From Calliopsis andreniformis (taxonomy: Eukaryota; Arthropoda; Insecta; Hymenoptera; Andrenidae): a stretch of DNA of 64,000 nucleotides. The stretch covers positions 62,001 through 126,000 of the forward strand of contig NW_027480598.1 of assembly GCF_051401765.1 (NCBI RefSeq). The letters run 5' to 3'. The translations under genes and the position numbers were made by a program. The notes beneath the pieces are model-generated. The model was not told the DNA's origin. It saw nothing but the letters and a program-made list of their open reading frames with translations, and searched no databases. Of the stretch, positions 13,085 to 24,733 are shown one piece after another. Every line of letters starts with the position of its first letter. The first letter of the stretch is position 1.

Positions 13085-14212
13085 AGCCATAGCCATAGCC
13101 GTAGCACGCATAGCCATAGCCATAGCAGCCGTAGCCATAGCCATAGTAGCGATAGACATAGCCATATCAGCCATAGCCGTAGCCATAGCATCCATAGCCA
13201 TAGCCACAGCAGCGGTAGCCGTGGCCATAGTCCTAGCAGCCATAGCCATAGCCGTAGTAGCTATAGCAATAACCATAGCAGACATAGCCATAGCCGTAGC
13301 GCGCATAGCGATAGCCATAGCAGCCATAACCATAGCCAGAGCAGCCAGAGCCATAGCCATAGCAGCAATAGCCACATTCATAGCAGCCATAGCCATAGCC
13401 ATAGCAGACATGGCCATAGCCATAGCTGCCATACTCATAGCCATAGTAGCCATAGCCATAGCCATAGCAGCCATAGCATTAGCCACAGCAGCCACTGCCA
13501 TAGCCACAGCCATAGCTGCCATAGCCATAGCCATAGCAGCCATAGACATAGCAGCCATAGCCATAGCCATAGCAGCCATAGTCATAGCCATAGCAGCCAT
13601 AGCAGCCATAGCCATAGCCATAGTAGCCACAGCCAAAGCTATAGCAGCGATATTCATAGCCATAGCAGCCATAGCAGACATAGCCATAGCCATAGCCATA
13701 GACAGCCATAGCCATAGCCATAGTCATAGCAGCCATAGCCATAGCCGTAGCAGCCATAGCCATAGCCATAGAAGCCATAGCCATAGCCATAGCCATAGCC
13801 ATTGCCATTGCAGCATTAGCGATAGCAATAGCAGGCATAGCCATAGCCAATGCGGCCATTGCAGCCATAGCCGTAGCCACGGCCATAGCAATACCAGCAA
13901 TAGCCATAGCGATAGCAGCCATAGCCATAGCCATAGCAGCCATAGCCAAAGCTATAGCAGCCATAGTCATACCCATAGCAGCCATACCAGCCATAGCCAC
14001 AGCCATAGCCACAGCAACTATAGCCATAGCCATAGTAGCCACAGCCAAAGCTATAGCAGGTATATTCATAGCCATAGCAACCATAGCAGACATAGCCACA
14101 GCCATAGCCATAGCAACTATAGCCATAGCCATAGTAGCCACAGCCGAAGCTATAGCAGCTATATTCATAGCCATAGCAGCCATAGCAGACATAGCCACAG
14201 CCATAGCCATAG
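13085..14212. repeat. 1128-base block, copy 2 of the 2640-bp repeat
   Basis: Second copy of 10445-11572. It diverges after 14212, where copy 1 continues AGCAACTATAG and this copy continues AGTCATAGCA. It contains the TAGACAGCC break at about 13699. The following 14213-14774 is ordinary hexamer array, in which ATAGTCATAGGAGC precedes GCCATAACC and CCTTAGC at about 14250-14300 and again at about 14690-14730. Confidence 0.85.
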
Positions 14213-14774
14213 TCATAGCAGCCATAGCCATAGCCATAGCAGCCATAGCCATAGTCATAGGAGCCATGGCCATAGCCATAACCATAGCCTTAGCAGCAAT
14301 AGCCATAGCCATAGCAGCCATAGCCGCCATAGCCATAGCCATAGCAGCCATTGTCATAGCCATAGCCATAGCCACAGCAGCCAATGCCATAGCCACAGCA
14401 GCCAATGCCATAGCCATAGCAGTTATAGCCATAGCCGTAGCAGCCATACGCATAGCTATACCGGCCATAGATGTAGCAGCCGTAGCCATAGCCGTAGGAG
14501 CCATAGCTATATCCATAGCAGCAATAGCCACAGCCACAGCAGCCATAGGCATAGCCATAGCAGACATAGCCATGGTCATAGCCATAGTAGCCGTAGCCAT
14601 AGCCATAGCAGCCATAGACATAGCAGCCATAGCCATAGCCATTGCCATAGTCATAGCAGCCATAGCCATAGCCATAGCAGCCATAGCCATAGTCATAGGA
14701 GCTATGGCCATAGCCATAACCATAGCCTTAGCAGCAATAGCCATAGCCATAGCAGCCATAGCAGCCATAGCCAT

Positions 14775-15640
14775 AGCCATAGCAGCCATTGTCATAGCCA
14801 TAGCCATAGCCACAGCAGCCAATGCCATAGCCATAGCAGTTATAGCCATAGCCGTAGCAGCCATACGCATAGCTATAACGGCCATAGATGTAGCAGACGT
14901 AGCCATAGCCATAGGAGCCATAGCTATATCCATAGCAGCAATAGCCACAGCCATAGCAGCCATAGGCATAGCTATAGGAGCCATAGCCATAGCAATAGCA
15001 CGCATAGCGATAGTCATAGCAGCCTAGCCATAGCCATAGCAGCCATAGCCATAGCCATATCAGCCATAGCCATAGCCACAGCCATAGCTGCCATAGCCGT
15101 AGCCGGAGCAGACATAGCCATAGCCATAGCCACAGCAGTCAGTGCCATAGCTATAGCAGTTATAGCCATAGCCGTAGCAGCCATAGGCATTGCTATACCA
15201 GCCATAGACATAGCAGCCATTGCCATGTACATTGCAGCCATAGCCATAGCCATAGCAGCCGTAGCCATAGCCATATCCATAGCGGCCACAGCTATATACA
15301 TAGCAGACATAGCCATAGCCATAGCCATAGCAGCCATAGACATAGCCATAGCCACAGGAGCCAATGCCATAGCCATAGCAGTTATAGCCATAGCCCCAGC
15401 AGCCATAGGCATAGCTATACCAGCCACAGCCATAGCTGCCATAGCCATAGCCATAGCAGCCATTGTCATAGCCATAGCCATAGCCACAGCAGCCAATGCC
15501 ATAGCCATAGCAGTTATAGCCATAGCCGTACCAGCCATACGCTTAGCCATAGCAGTTATAGCCATAGCCGTACCAGCCATACGCATGGCTATACCGGCCA
15601 TAGGTGTAGCAGCCGTAGCCATAGCCATAGGAGCCATAGC
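14775..15640. repeat. Second copy of the ~0.85-kb block
   Basis: Partner of 11637-12481, with one extra 21-base step and several substitutions, for example GCATAGCGATAG here against GTATAGCGATAG in the partner. The CAGCCTAGCC junction is at about 15020-15029. The match ends where the sequence enters units beginning ATAGTCATAGAAGCC. Confidence 0.78.
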
Positions 15641-15974
15641 CATAGTCATAGAAGCCATAGCCATAGCCATAACCATAGCCTTAGCAGCAATAGCCATAGC
15701 CATAGCAGCCATAGCAGCCAAAGCCATAGCCATAGCAGCCATAGCCATAGTCATAGAAGCCATAGCCATAGCCATAGCCATAGCCTTAGCAGCAATAGCC
15801 ATAGCCATAGCAGCCATAGCAGCCTAGCCATAGCCATAGCAGCCATAGCCATAGCCATAGCACGCATAGCGATAGCCATAGCAGCCGTAGCCATAGCCAT
15901 ACCAGCGATAGACATAGCCTTTGCAGCCATAGCCGTAGTCATAGCATCCATAGCCATAGCCACAGCAGCGGTTG
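15641..15974. repeat. Linker with ATAGTCATAGAAGCC sub-units
   Basis: Two sub-units related to those at the window's left edge start at about 15642 and 15747, a 105-bp spacing that fits the 105/111/126 series. A CAGCCTAGCC junction lies at about 15820-15829, and a segment resembling 318-480 follows. No gene. Confidence 0.75.
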
Positions 15975-18900
15975 CCATAGCCATAGCAGCCAGAGCCATA
16001 GCCATAGCAGCTATAGCCATACCCAAAGCAGCCTCAGCCATAGCCATAGCGGCCATAGACATGACCATAGACATAGCCATAGCAGCCATAGCCATAGCCA
16101 TAGCAGCCATAGCCATAGCCATAGCCATAGCCATAGCCATAGCCATAGCAGCAATAGCAATAACCATAGCAGCCATAGTAGCCACAGCCAAAGCTGTTGC
16201 AGCCATAGCCATAGCCATAACAGCCATAGCCATAGCCATAGCAGTCATAGCGATAGCCATAGGAGCCGTAGCCATAGCCATAGCAGCCATAGCCATAGCC
16301 ATAGCACGCATAGCCATAGCCATAGCAGCCGTAGCCATAGCCATAGCAGCCATAGACATAGCAGCAATAGCCATAGGCATAGCAGCCATAGTCATAGCCA
16401 TAGCAGACATAGCAGCCATAGCCATAGCCATAGTAGCCACAGCTAAAGCTATAGCAGCGATATTCATAGCCATAGCAGCCATAGCAGACATAGCAATAGC
16501 CATAGCCACAGCAGCCACAGCCATAGCCATAGCCATAGAAGCCATAGCCATAGCCATAGCCATAGCCTTAGCAGCAATAGCCATAGCCATAGCAGCCATA
16601 GCAGCCATAGCGATAGCCATAGCAGTCATAGCAATACCCATAGCGATAGCCATAGCAGTCATAGCAATACCCATAGCACGCATAGCGATAGCCATAGCAG
16701 CCGTAGCCATAGCCATAGCAGCGATAGACATAGCCATATCAGACATAGCCGTAGCCATAGCCGTAGCCATAGCATCCATAGCCACAGCCACAGCAGCGGT
16801 AGCCTTAGCCATAGTCTTAGCAGCCATAGCCATAGCCGTAGTAGCTATAGCAACAACCATAGCAGACATAGCCACAGGCGTAGCACGCATAGCGATAGCC
16901 ATAGCTGCCATAACCATAGCCAGAGCAGCCATAGACATAGCAGCCATAGCCATAACCAGAGCAGACATAGCCATAGCCATAGCCACGGCAGCCAATGCCA
17001 TAGCCATAGCAGTTATAGCCATACCCGTAGCAACCATAGGCATAGCAATACCCGCCATAGACATAGCAGCCAATGTCATAGCCATAGCAGTTATAGCCAT
17101 AGCCGTAGCAGCCATAGGCATAACTATACCAGCCATAGACGTAGCAGCCATAGCGATAGCCATAGCAGCATAGCCATAGCCCTAGCAGCCATAGCCATAG
17201 CCATAGCAGCGATAGACATAGCCATATCAGCTATAGCCGTAACCATTGCAGCCATAACAATAGCCATAGCAGCCGTAACCATAGCCATAGCCGCCATAGC
17301 CATAGCCATAGCAGCCGTAGCCATAGCCATAGCCATAGCCGTAGCAACAATAGCCATAGCCGTAGCAGCCAGAGCAGTCATAGCCATAGCCATAGTAGCC
17401 ATAGCCATAGCCACAGCAGCCATGGGCATAGCCATAGCCATAGCAGCCACAGCCATAGCCACAGCCACAGCAGACATAGCTATAGCCATAGCAGCCGCAG
17501 CCATAGCCATAGCCATAGCAGCCAGAGCCATAACCATAGCAGCTATATCCATACCCAGGCATAGCAATAGCCATAGCCATAGCAGCCATAGCCATAGCCA
17601 TAACCATACTAGCCATAGCAATAGCCATAGCCATAGTAGCCACAGCCAAAGCTATTGCACCCATAGCCATAGCCATAGCAGCCATAGCCATAGCCATAGC
17701 AGCCATAGCCATAGCCAAAGCAGCCATAGCCATCGCCATAGCCATAGTAGCCATAGCCACAGCCATAGCAGCCATAGCAATAGTCATAACAATACTAGCC
17801 ATAGCCATAGCCACAGCCATAGTAGCCACAGCCAAAGCTATTGCAGCCATAGTCGTAGCCATAGCAGCCATAGCCATAGCCATAGCCGTCATAGCGATAG
17901 CAATAGCAGCCGTAGCCATAGCCACAGCAGCAATAGCCATAGCCCTAGCAGCCATGGCCATAGCCATAGCCATAGCAGCCGTAGCCATAGCCGTAGCCAT
18001 AGCCACAGCCATAGTAGCCGCAGCCAAAGCTATTGCAGCCATAGCCATAACCATAGCAGCCATAGTCATAGCCATAGCAGTCATAGCGATAGCCATAGCA
18101 GCCGTAGCCATAGCCACAGCAGCCATGGCCATAGCCATAGCCATAGTAGCCATAGCCATAGCCACAGCAGCAATGGGCATAGCCATAGCCATAGCAGGCA
18201 TAGCCATCGCCATAGCAGCCATAGCTATATCCATAGCAGTCATACCCATAGCCATAGCCATAGCAGCCATAGTCATAGCCACAGCCACAGCAGGCAATGC
18301 AATAGCCATAGCAGCTATAGCCACAGTCGTAGCAGCCATAGCCATAACCATAGCAGCCATAGCCATATCCATAGGAGCCATAGCCATAGCCATAGCAGCC
18401 ATAGCAATAGCCATAGCAGCCATAGCCATAGCCATAGCCATAGCCGTAGCAACAATAGCTATAGCCATAGCAGCGAGAGCAGTCATAGCCATAGCCGCAG
18501 TAGACATAGCCATAGCCACAGCAGCCATAGCCATAGCCAGAGCAGCCATAGCCGTAGCCATAGCTATAGCCAAAGCAGCCATAGCTATAGCCGTATCCAT
18601 AGCCATTGCCATTGCAGCATTAGCGATAGCAATAGCAGGCATAGCCATAGCCAATGCGGCCATTGCAGCCATAGCCGTAGCCACGGCCATAGCAATACCA
18701 GCAATAGCCATAGCGATAGCAGCCATAGCCATAGCCATAGCAGCCACAGCCAAAGCTATAGCAGCCATAGTCATACCCATAGCAGCCATACCAGCCATAG
18801 CCACAGCCATAGCCATAGCAAGTATAGCCATAGCCATAGTAGCCACAGCCAAAGCTATAGCAGCTATATTAATAGCCATAGCAGCCATAGCAGACATAGC

Positions 18901-19129
18901 CATAGCCATAGCCATAGTCATAGCAGCCATAGCCATAGCCATAGCAGCCATAGCCATAGTCATAGAAGCCGTAGCCATAGCCATAACCATAGCCTTAGCA
19001 GCAATAGCCATGGCCATAGCAGCCATAGCAGCCATAGCCATAGCCATAGCACGCATAGCGATAGCCACAGCACGCATAGCGATAGCGATAGTAGCCGTAG
19101 CCATAGCCATAGCAGCGATAGACATAGCC
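15975..19129. repeat. ~3.15-kb block, left copy (partner 24734-27903)
   Basis: Matches 24734-27903 at spacing 8753-8774. The steps are a 6-base shift near the start and a 21-base insertion in the right copy near 27790-27810. Substitutions are scattered, so this pair is older than the 2440-bp pair. It holds the variant junction GCAGCATAGCC (about 17166) and the ACCCAGGCATAG register break (17553). No gene; all of it is ATAGCC array. Confidence 0.82.
17521..17575. repeat. ACCCAGGCATAG register-break cassette (type example)
   Basis: A fixed context, CAGAGCCATAACCATAG then CAGCTATATCC, leads to ATACCCAGGCATAGCAATAG. Normal ATACCCATAGGC would need TA restored after CCCA, so this reads as a 2-base loss. 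Copies lie at 17553, 26306, 34151, 59622, 62086 and 63299, with a diverged one (ATACGCAGGCGTAG) at 58371. It switches the + strand open frame from Ile-Ala to Ser-His without a stop. Confidence 0.82.
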
Positions 19130-19502
19130 ATATCAGCCATAGCCGTAGCCATAGCCGTAGCCATAGCATCCATAGCCGTAGCCACAGCAGCCGTAGCCAT
19201 AGCCATAGTCTTAGCAGTCATAGCCATAGCCGTAGTAGCTATAGCAATAACCATAGCAGACATAGCCATAGCCGTAGCACGCATAACGATAGCCATAGCA
19301 GCCGTAACCATAGCCAGAGCAGCCATAGCCATAGCCAGAGCAGCAATAGCAATATTCATAGCAGCCATAGCCATAGCCATAGCAGATATAGCCATAGCAG
19401 ACATAGCCGTAGCCATAGCAGCCATAGCCATAGCCACAGCAGTCAGTGCCATAGCCATAGCAGTTATAGCCATAGCCGTAGCAACCATAGGCATAGCTAT
19501 AC
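19130..19502. repeat. Linker array before the 2440-bp duplication
   Basis: About 370 bases of hexamer array resembling 1030-1290, with GCATCC, GTCTTAGCAGTC and GCAATATTCATAGCAGCC variants. No feature beyond the repeat. Confidence 0.75.
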
Positions 19503-21942
19503 CAGCCATAGACATAGCAGCCATTGCCATGTACATTGCAGCCGTAGCTATAGCCATAGGAGCCATAGCTATATCCATAGCAGCAATAGCCACAGCCAAA
19601 GCAGGCATAGGCATAGCTATAGGAGGCATAGCCATAGCAATAGCACGCATAGCGATAGTCATAGCAGCCTAGCCATAGCCATAGCCATAGCAACTATAGC
19701 CATAGCCATAGTAGCAACAGCCAAAGCCATAACAGCGATATTCATAGCCATAGCAGCCATAGCAGACATAGCCATAGCCATAGCCATAGCAGACATAACA
19801 ATATCCATAGTCATAGCAGCCATAGCCATAGCCATAGCAGCCATAGCCATAGCCATAGAAGCCATAGCCATAGCCATAGCAGCCATAGACATAGCAGCCA
19901 TAGCCATAGCCATATAGCAGTCATTGTCATAGCCATAGCCATTGCCATAGCATCCATAGCGATAGCCATAGCAGCCATAGCCATAGCCATAGCAGGCGTA
20001 GCCATAGCCATAGCCATAGCAGACATTGTCATAGCCATAGCCATAGCCAGAGCAGCCAATGCCTTAGCCATAGCAGTTATAGCCATAGCCGTAGCAGCCA
20101 TACGCATAGCTATACCAGCCATTGACATAGCAGCCATAGCCATAGCCATAGGAGCCATAGCTATATCCATAGCAGCAATAGCCACAGCCATTGCAGCCAT
20201 ATGCATAATTATAGGAGCCATAGACATAGCAATAGCACGCATAGCGATAGCCATAGCAGCCTAGCCATAGCAGCCATAGCCATAGCCATATCAGCCATTG
20301 CCATAGACATAGCCATAGCAGCCATAGCCATAGCCAGAGCAGACATAGCCATAGTCATAGCAGCCATAGCCATAGCCGTAGCCATAGCCATTGCAATTGC
20401 AGCACTAGCGATAGCAATAGCAGGCATAGCCATACCCATAGCGGCCATAGCAGCCATAGCCATAGCCATATCAGCCATAGCCATAGACATAGCCATAGCA
20501 GCCAGAGCCATAGCCAGAGCAGACATAGCCATAGCCATAGCCATAGCCAGAGCCATAGCCATAGCAGCAATAGCAATAACCATAGCAGCCATAGTAGCCA
20601 CAGCCAAAGCTATTGCAGCCATAGCCATAGACATAACAGCCATAGCCATAGCCATAGCAGTCATAGCGATAGCCATAGGAGCCGTTGCCATAGCCATAGC
20701 AGCCATAGCCATAGCCATAGCAGCCATAGCATTAGCCACAGCAGCCACTGCCATAGCCACAGCCATAGCTGCCATAGCCATAGCCATAGCACCCATAGAC
20801 ATAGCAGCCATAGCCATAGCCATAGCAGCCATAGTCATAGCCATAGCAGCCATAGCAGCCATAGCCATAGCCATAGTAGCCACAGCCAAAGCTATAGCAG
20901 CGATATTCATAGCCATAGCAGCCATAGCAGACATAGCCATAGCCATAGCCATAGACAGCCATAGCCATAGCCATAGTCATAGCAGCCATAGCCATAGCCG
21001 TAGCAGCCATAGCCATGGCCATAGAAGCCATAGCCATAGCCATAGCCATAGCCATTGCCATTGCAGCATTAGCGATAGCGATAGCAGGCATAGCCATAGC
21101 CAATGCGGCCATTGCAGCCATAGCCGTAGCCACGGCCATAGCAATACCAGCAATACCCATAGCGATAGCAGCCATAGCCATAGCCATAGCATCCGCAGCC
21201 AAAGCTATAGCAGCCATAGTCATACCCATAGCAGCCATACCAGCCATAGCCACAGCCATAGCCATAGCAACTATAGCCATAGCCATAGTAGCCACAGCCA
21301 AAGCTATAGCAGCTATATTCATAGCCATAGCAGCCATAGCAGACATAGCCATAGCCATTGCCATAGTCATAGCAGCCATAGCCATAGCCATAGCAGCCAT
21401 AGCCATAGTCATAGGAGCCATGGCCATAGCCATAACCATAGCCTTAGCAGCAATAGCCATTGCCATAGCAGCCATAGCAGCCATAGCCATAGCCATAGCA
21501 GCCATTGTCATAGCCATAGCCATAGCCACAGCAGCCAATGCCATAGCCATAGCAGTTATAGCCATAGCCGTAGCAGCCATAGCATTAGCCACAGCAGCCA
21601 TAGACATAGCAGCCATAGCCATAGCCATAGCAGCCATTGTCATAGCCATAGCCATAGCCACAGCAGCCATAGCAATAGCCAGAGCAGACATAGCCATAGC
21701 CATAGCAACAGCAGCAAATGCCATAGCCATAGCAGTTATAGCCATAGCCGTAGCAGCCATAGGCGTAGCTATACCAGCCATAGACATAGCAGCCACTGCC
21801 ATGGACATTGCAGCCATAGCCATAGCCATAGCAGCTATAGTCATAGCCATAGTAGCCATAGCCATAGCCATAGCAGCCATAGCATTAGCCACAGCAGCCA
21901 TAGCCATAGCCACAGCCATAGCAGCCATAGCCATAGTCATAG
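19503..21942. repeat. 2440-bp higher-order unit, copy 1
   Basis: First of two tandem copies. The match 19503-21964 to 21943-24404 is continuous at spacing 2440. The only difference I noticed is T at 20209 against C at 22649. Each copy carries a CAGCCTAGCC junction early on and a second in mid-unit (about 19662 and 20255), a CATATAGCAG break (19911) and a TAGACAGCC break (20953). Near-identity indicates a very recent duplication, or an assembly duplication. Confidence 0.92.
19905..19925. repeat. CATATAGCAG register break
   Basis: GCCATATAGCAGTCATTG occurs only at 19911 and 22351, the two copies of the 2440-bp unit. The homologous place at about 28100 reads GCCATAGCAGACATTG without the break. 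The event therefore probably arose on the lineage of the 2440-bp unit before it was duplicated. Confidence 0.75.
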
Positions 21943-24404
21943 CAGCCATAGACATAGCAGCCATTGCCATGTACATTGCAGCCGTAGCTATAGCCATAGG
22001 AGCCATAGCTATATCCATAGCAGCAATAGCCACAGCCAAAGCAGGCATAGGCATAGCTATAGGAGGCATAGCCATAGCAATAGCACGCATAGCGATAGTC
22101 ATAGCAGCCTAGCCATAGCCATAGCCATAGCAACTATAGCCATAGCCATAGTAGCAACAGCCAAAGCCATAACAGCGATATTCATAGCCATAGCAGCCAT
22201 AGCAGACATAGCCATAGCCATAGCCATAGCAGACATAACAATATCCATAGTCATAGCAGCCATAGCCATAGCCATAGCAGCCATAGCCATAGCCATAGAA
22301 GCCATAGCCATAGCCATAGCAGCCATAGACATAGCAGCCATAGCCATAGCCATATAGCAGTCATTGTCATAGCCATAGCCATTGCCATAGCATCCATAGC
22401 GATAGCCATAGCAGCCATAGCCATAGCCATAGCAGGCGTAGCCATAGCCATAGCCATAGCAGACATTGTCATAGCCATAGCCATAGCCAGAGCAGCCAAT
22501 GCCTTAGCCATAGCAGTTATAGCCATAGCCGTAGCAGCCATACGCATAGCTATACCAGCCATTGACATAGCAGCCATAGCCATAGCCATAGGAGCCATAG
22601 CTATATCCATAGCAGCAATAGCCACAGCCATTGCAGCCATATGCATAACTATAGGAGCCATAGACATAGCAATAGCACGCATAGCGATAGCCATAGCAGC
22701 CTAGCCATAGCAGCCATAGCCATAGCCATATCAGCCATTGCCATAGACATAGCCATAGCAGCCATAGCCATAGCCAGAGCAGACATAGCCATAGTCATAG
22801 CAGCCATAGCCATAGCCGTAGCCATAGCCATTGCAATTGCAGCACTAGCGATAGCAATAGCAGGCATAGCCATACCCATAGCGGCCATAGCAGCCATAGC
22901 CATAGCCATATCAGCCATAGCCATAGACATAGCCATAGCAGCCAGAGCCATAGCCAGAGCAGACATAGCCATAGCCATAGCCATAGCCAGAGCCATAGCC
23001 ATAGCAGCAATAGCAATAACCATAGCAGCCATAGTAGCCACAGCCAAAGCTATTGCAGCCATAGCCATAGACATAACAGCCATAGCCATAGCCATAGCAG
23101 TCATAGCGATAGCCATAGGAGCCGTTGCCATAGCCATAGCAGCCATAGCCATAGCCATAGCAGCCATAGCATTAGCCACAGCAGCCACTGCCATAGCCAC
23201 AGCCATAGCTGCCATAGCCATAGCCATAGCACCCATAGACATAGCAGCCATAGCCATAGCCATAGCAGCCATAGTCATAGCCATAGCAGCCATAGCAGCC
23301 ATAGCCATAGCCATAGTAGCCACAGCCAAAGCTATAGCAGCGATATTCATAGCCATAGCAGCCATAGCAGACATAGCCATAGCCATAGCCATAGACAGCC
23401 ATAGCCATAGCCATAGTCATAGCAGCCATAGCCATAGCCGTAGCAGCCATAGCCATGGCCATAGAAGCCATAGCCATAGCCATAGCCATAGCCATTGCCA
23501 TTGCAGCATTAGCGATAGCGATAGCAGGCATAGCCATAGCCAATGCGGCCATTGCAGCCATAGCCGTAGCCACGGCCATAGCAATACCAGCAATACCCAT
23601 AGCGATAGCAGCCATAGCCATAGCCATAGCATCCGCAGCCAAAGCTATAGCAGCCATAGTCATACCCATAGCAGCCATACCAGCCATAGCCACAGCCATA
23701 GCCATAGCAACTATAGCCATAGCCATAGTAGCCACAGCCAAAGCTATAGCAGCTATATTCATAGCCATAGCAGCCATAGCAGACATAGCCATAGCCATTG
23801 CCATAGTCATAGCAGCCATAGCCATAGCCATAGCAGCCATAGCCATAGTCATAGGAGCCATGGCCATAGCCATAACCATAGCCTTAGCAGCAATAGCCAT
23901 TGCCATAGCAGCCATAGCAGCCATAGCCATAGCCATAGCAGCCATTGTCATAGCCATAGCCATAGCCACAGCAGCCAATGCCATAGCCATAGCAGTTATA
24001 GCCATAGCCGTAGCAGCCATAGCATTAGCCACAGCAGCCATAGACATAGCAGCCATAGCCATAGCCATAGCAGCCATTGTCATAGCCATAGCCATAGCCA
24101 CAGCAGCCATAGCAATAGCCAGAGCAGACATAGCCATAGCCATAGCAACAGCAGCAAATGCCATAGCCATAGCAGTTATAGCCATAGCCGTAGCAGCCAT
24201 AGGCGTAGCTATACCAGCCATAGACATAGCAGCCACTGCCATGGACATTGCAGCCATAGCCATAGCCATAGCAGCTATAGTCATAGCCATAGTAGCCATA
24301 GCCATAGCCATAGCAGCCATAGCATTAGCCACAGCAGCCATAGCCATAGCCACAGCCATAGCAGCCATAGCCATAGTCATAGCAGCCATAGACATAGCAG
24401 CCAT
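21943..24404. repeat. 2440-bp higher-order unit, copy 2
   Basis: Second copy, including 22 bases that run into the would-be third copy. Its register breaks fall exactly 2440 after those of copy 1: CAGCCTAGCC about 22102 and 22695, CATATAGCAG 22351, TAGACAGCC 23393. The match ends where copy 1 reads CCATTG and this copy reads CCATAG. No gene. Confidence 0.92.
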
Positions 24405-24733
24405 AGCCATAGCCACAGCAGCCATTGTCATAGCCATAGCCATAGCCACAGCAGCCATAGCCATAGCCATTCCAGCCATAGCCATAGCCATAGCAGCTAT
24501 AGCCATACCCAAAGCAGCCATAGCCATTGCCAAAGCAGCCAGAGCCATAGCCATAGCAGCTATAGCCATAACCATAGTAGCCATAGCCATAGCCATAGCC
24601 ATAGCAGACATAGCAGCCATAGCCATAGCCTTATCAGCCATAGCGATAACCATAGCACGCCTAGCGACAGCCATAGCAGCCATAGCCATAGCCATAGCAG
24701 CCATGGCCATAGCCATAGCCAGAGCAGCCATAG
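24405..24733. repeat. Linker array after the 2440-bp duplication
   Basis: Hexamer array resembling 34320-34620. Shared variants are CATTGCCAAAGCAGCC-type segments and an ACGC(C/A)TAGCGACAGCC stretch (about 24655-24672 here, 34550-34566 there). No gene. Confidence 0.72.

Noticed and set aside
17556..19917. Ser-His rich + strand frame as a histidine-rich protein
   Set aside because: AGCCAT repeated gives Ser-His by necessity, and the frame is entered through the ACCCAGGCATAG break, not through a gene start.
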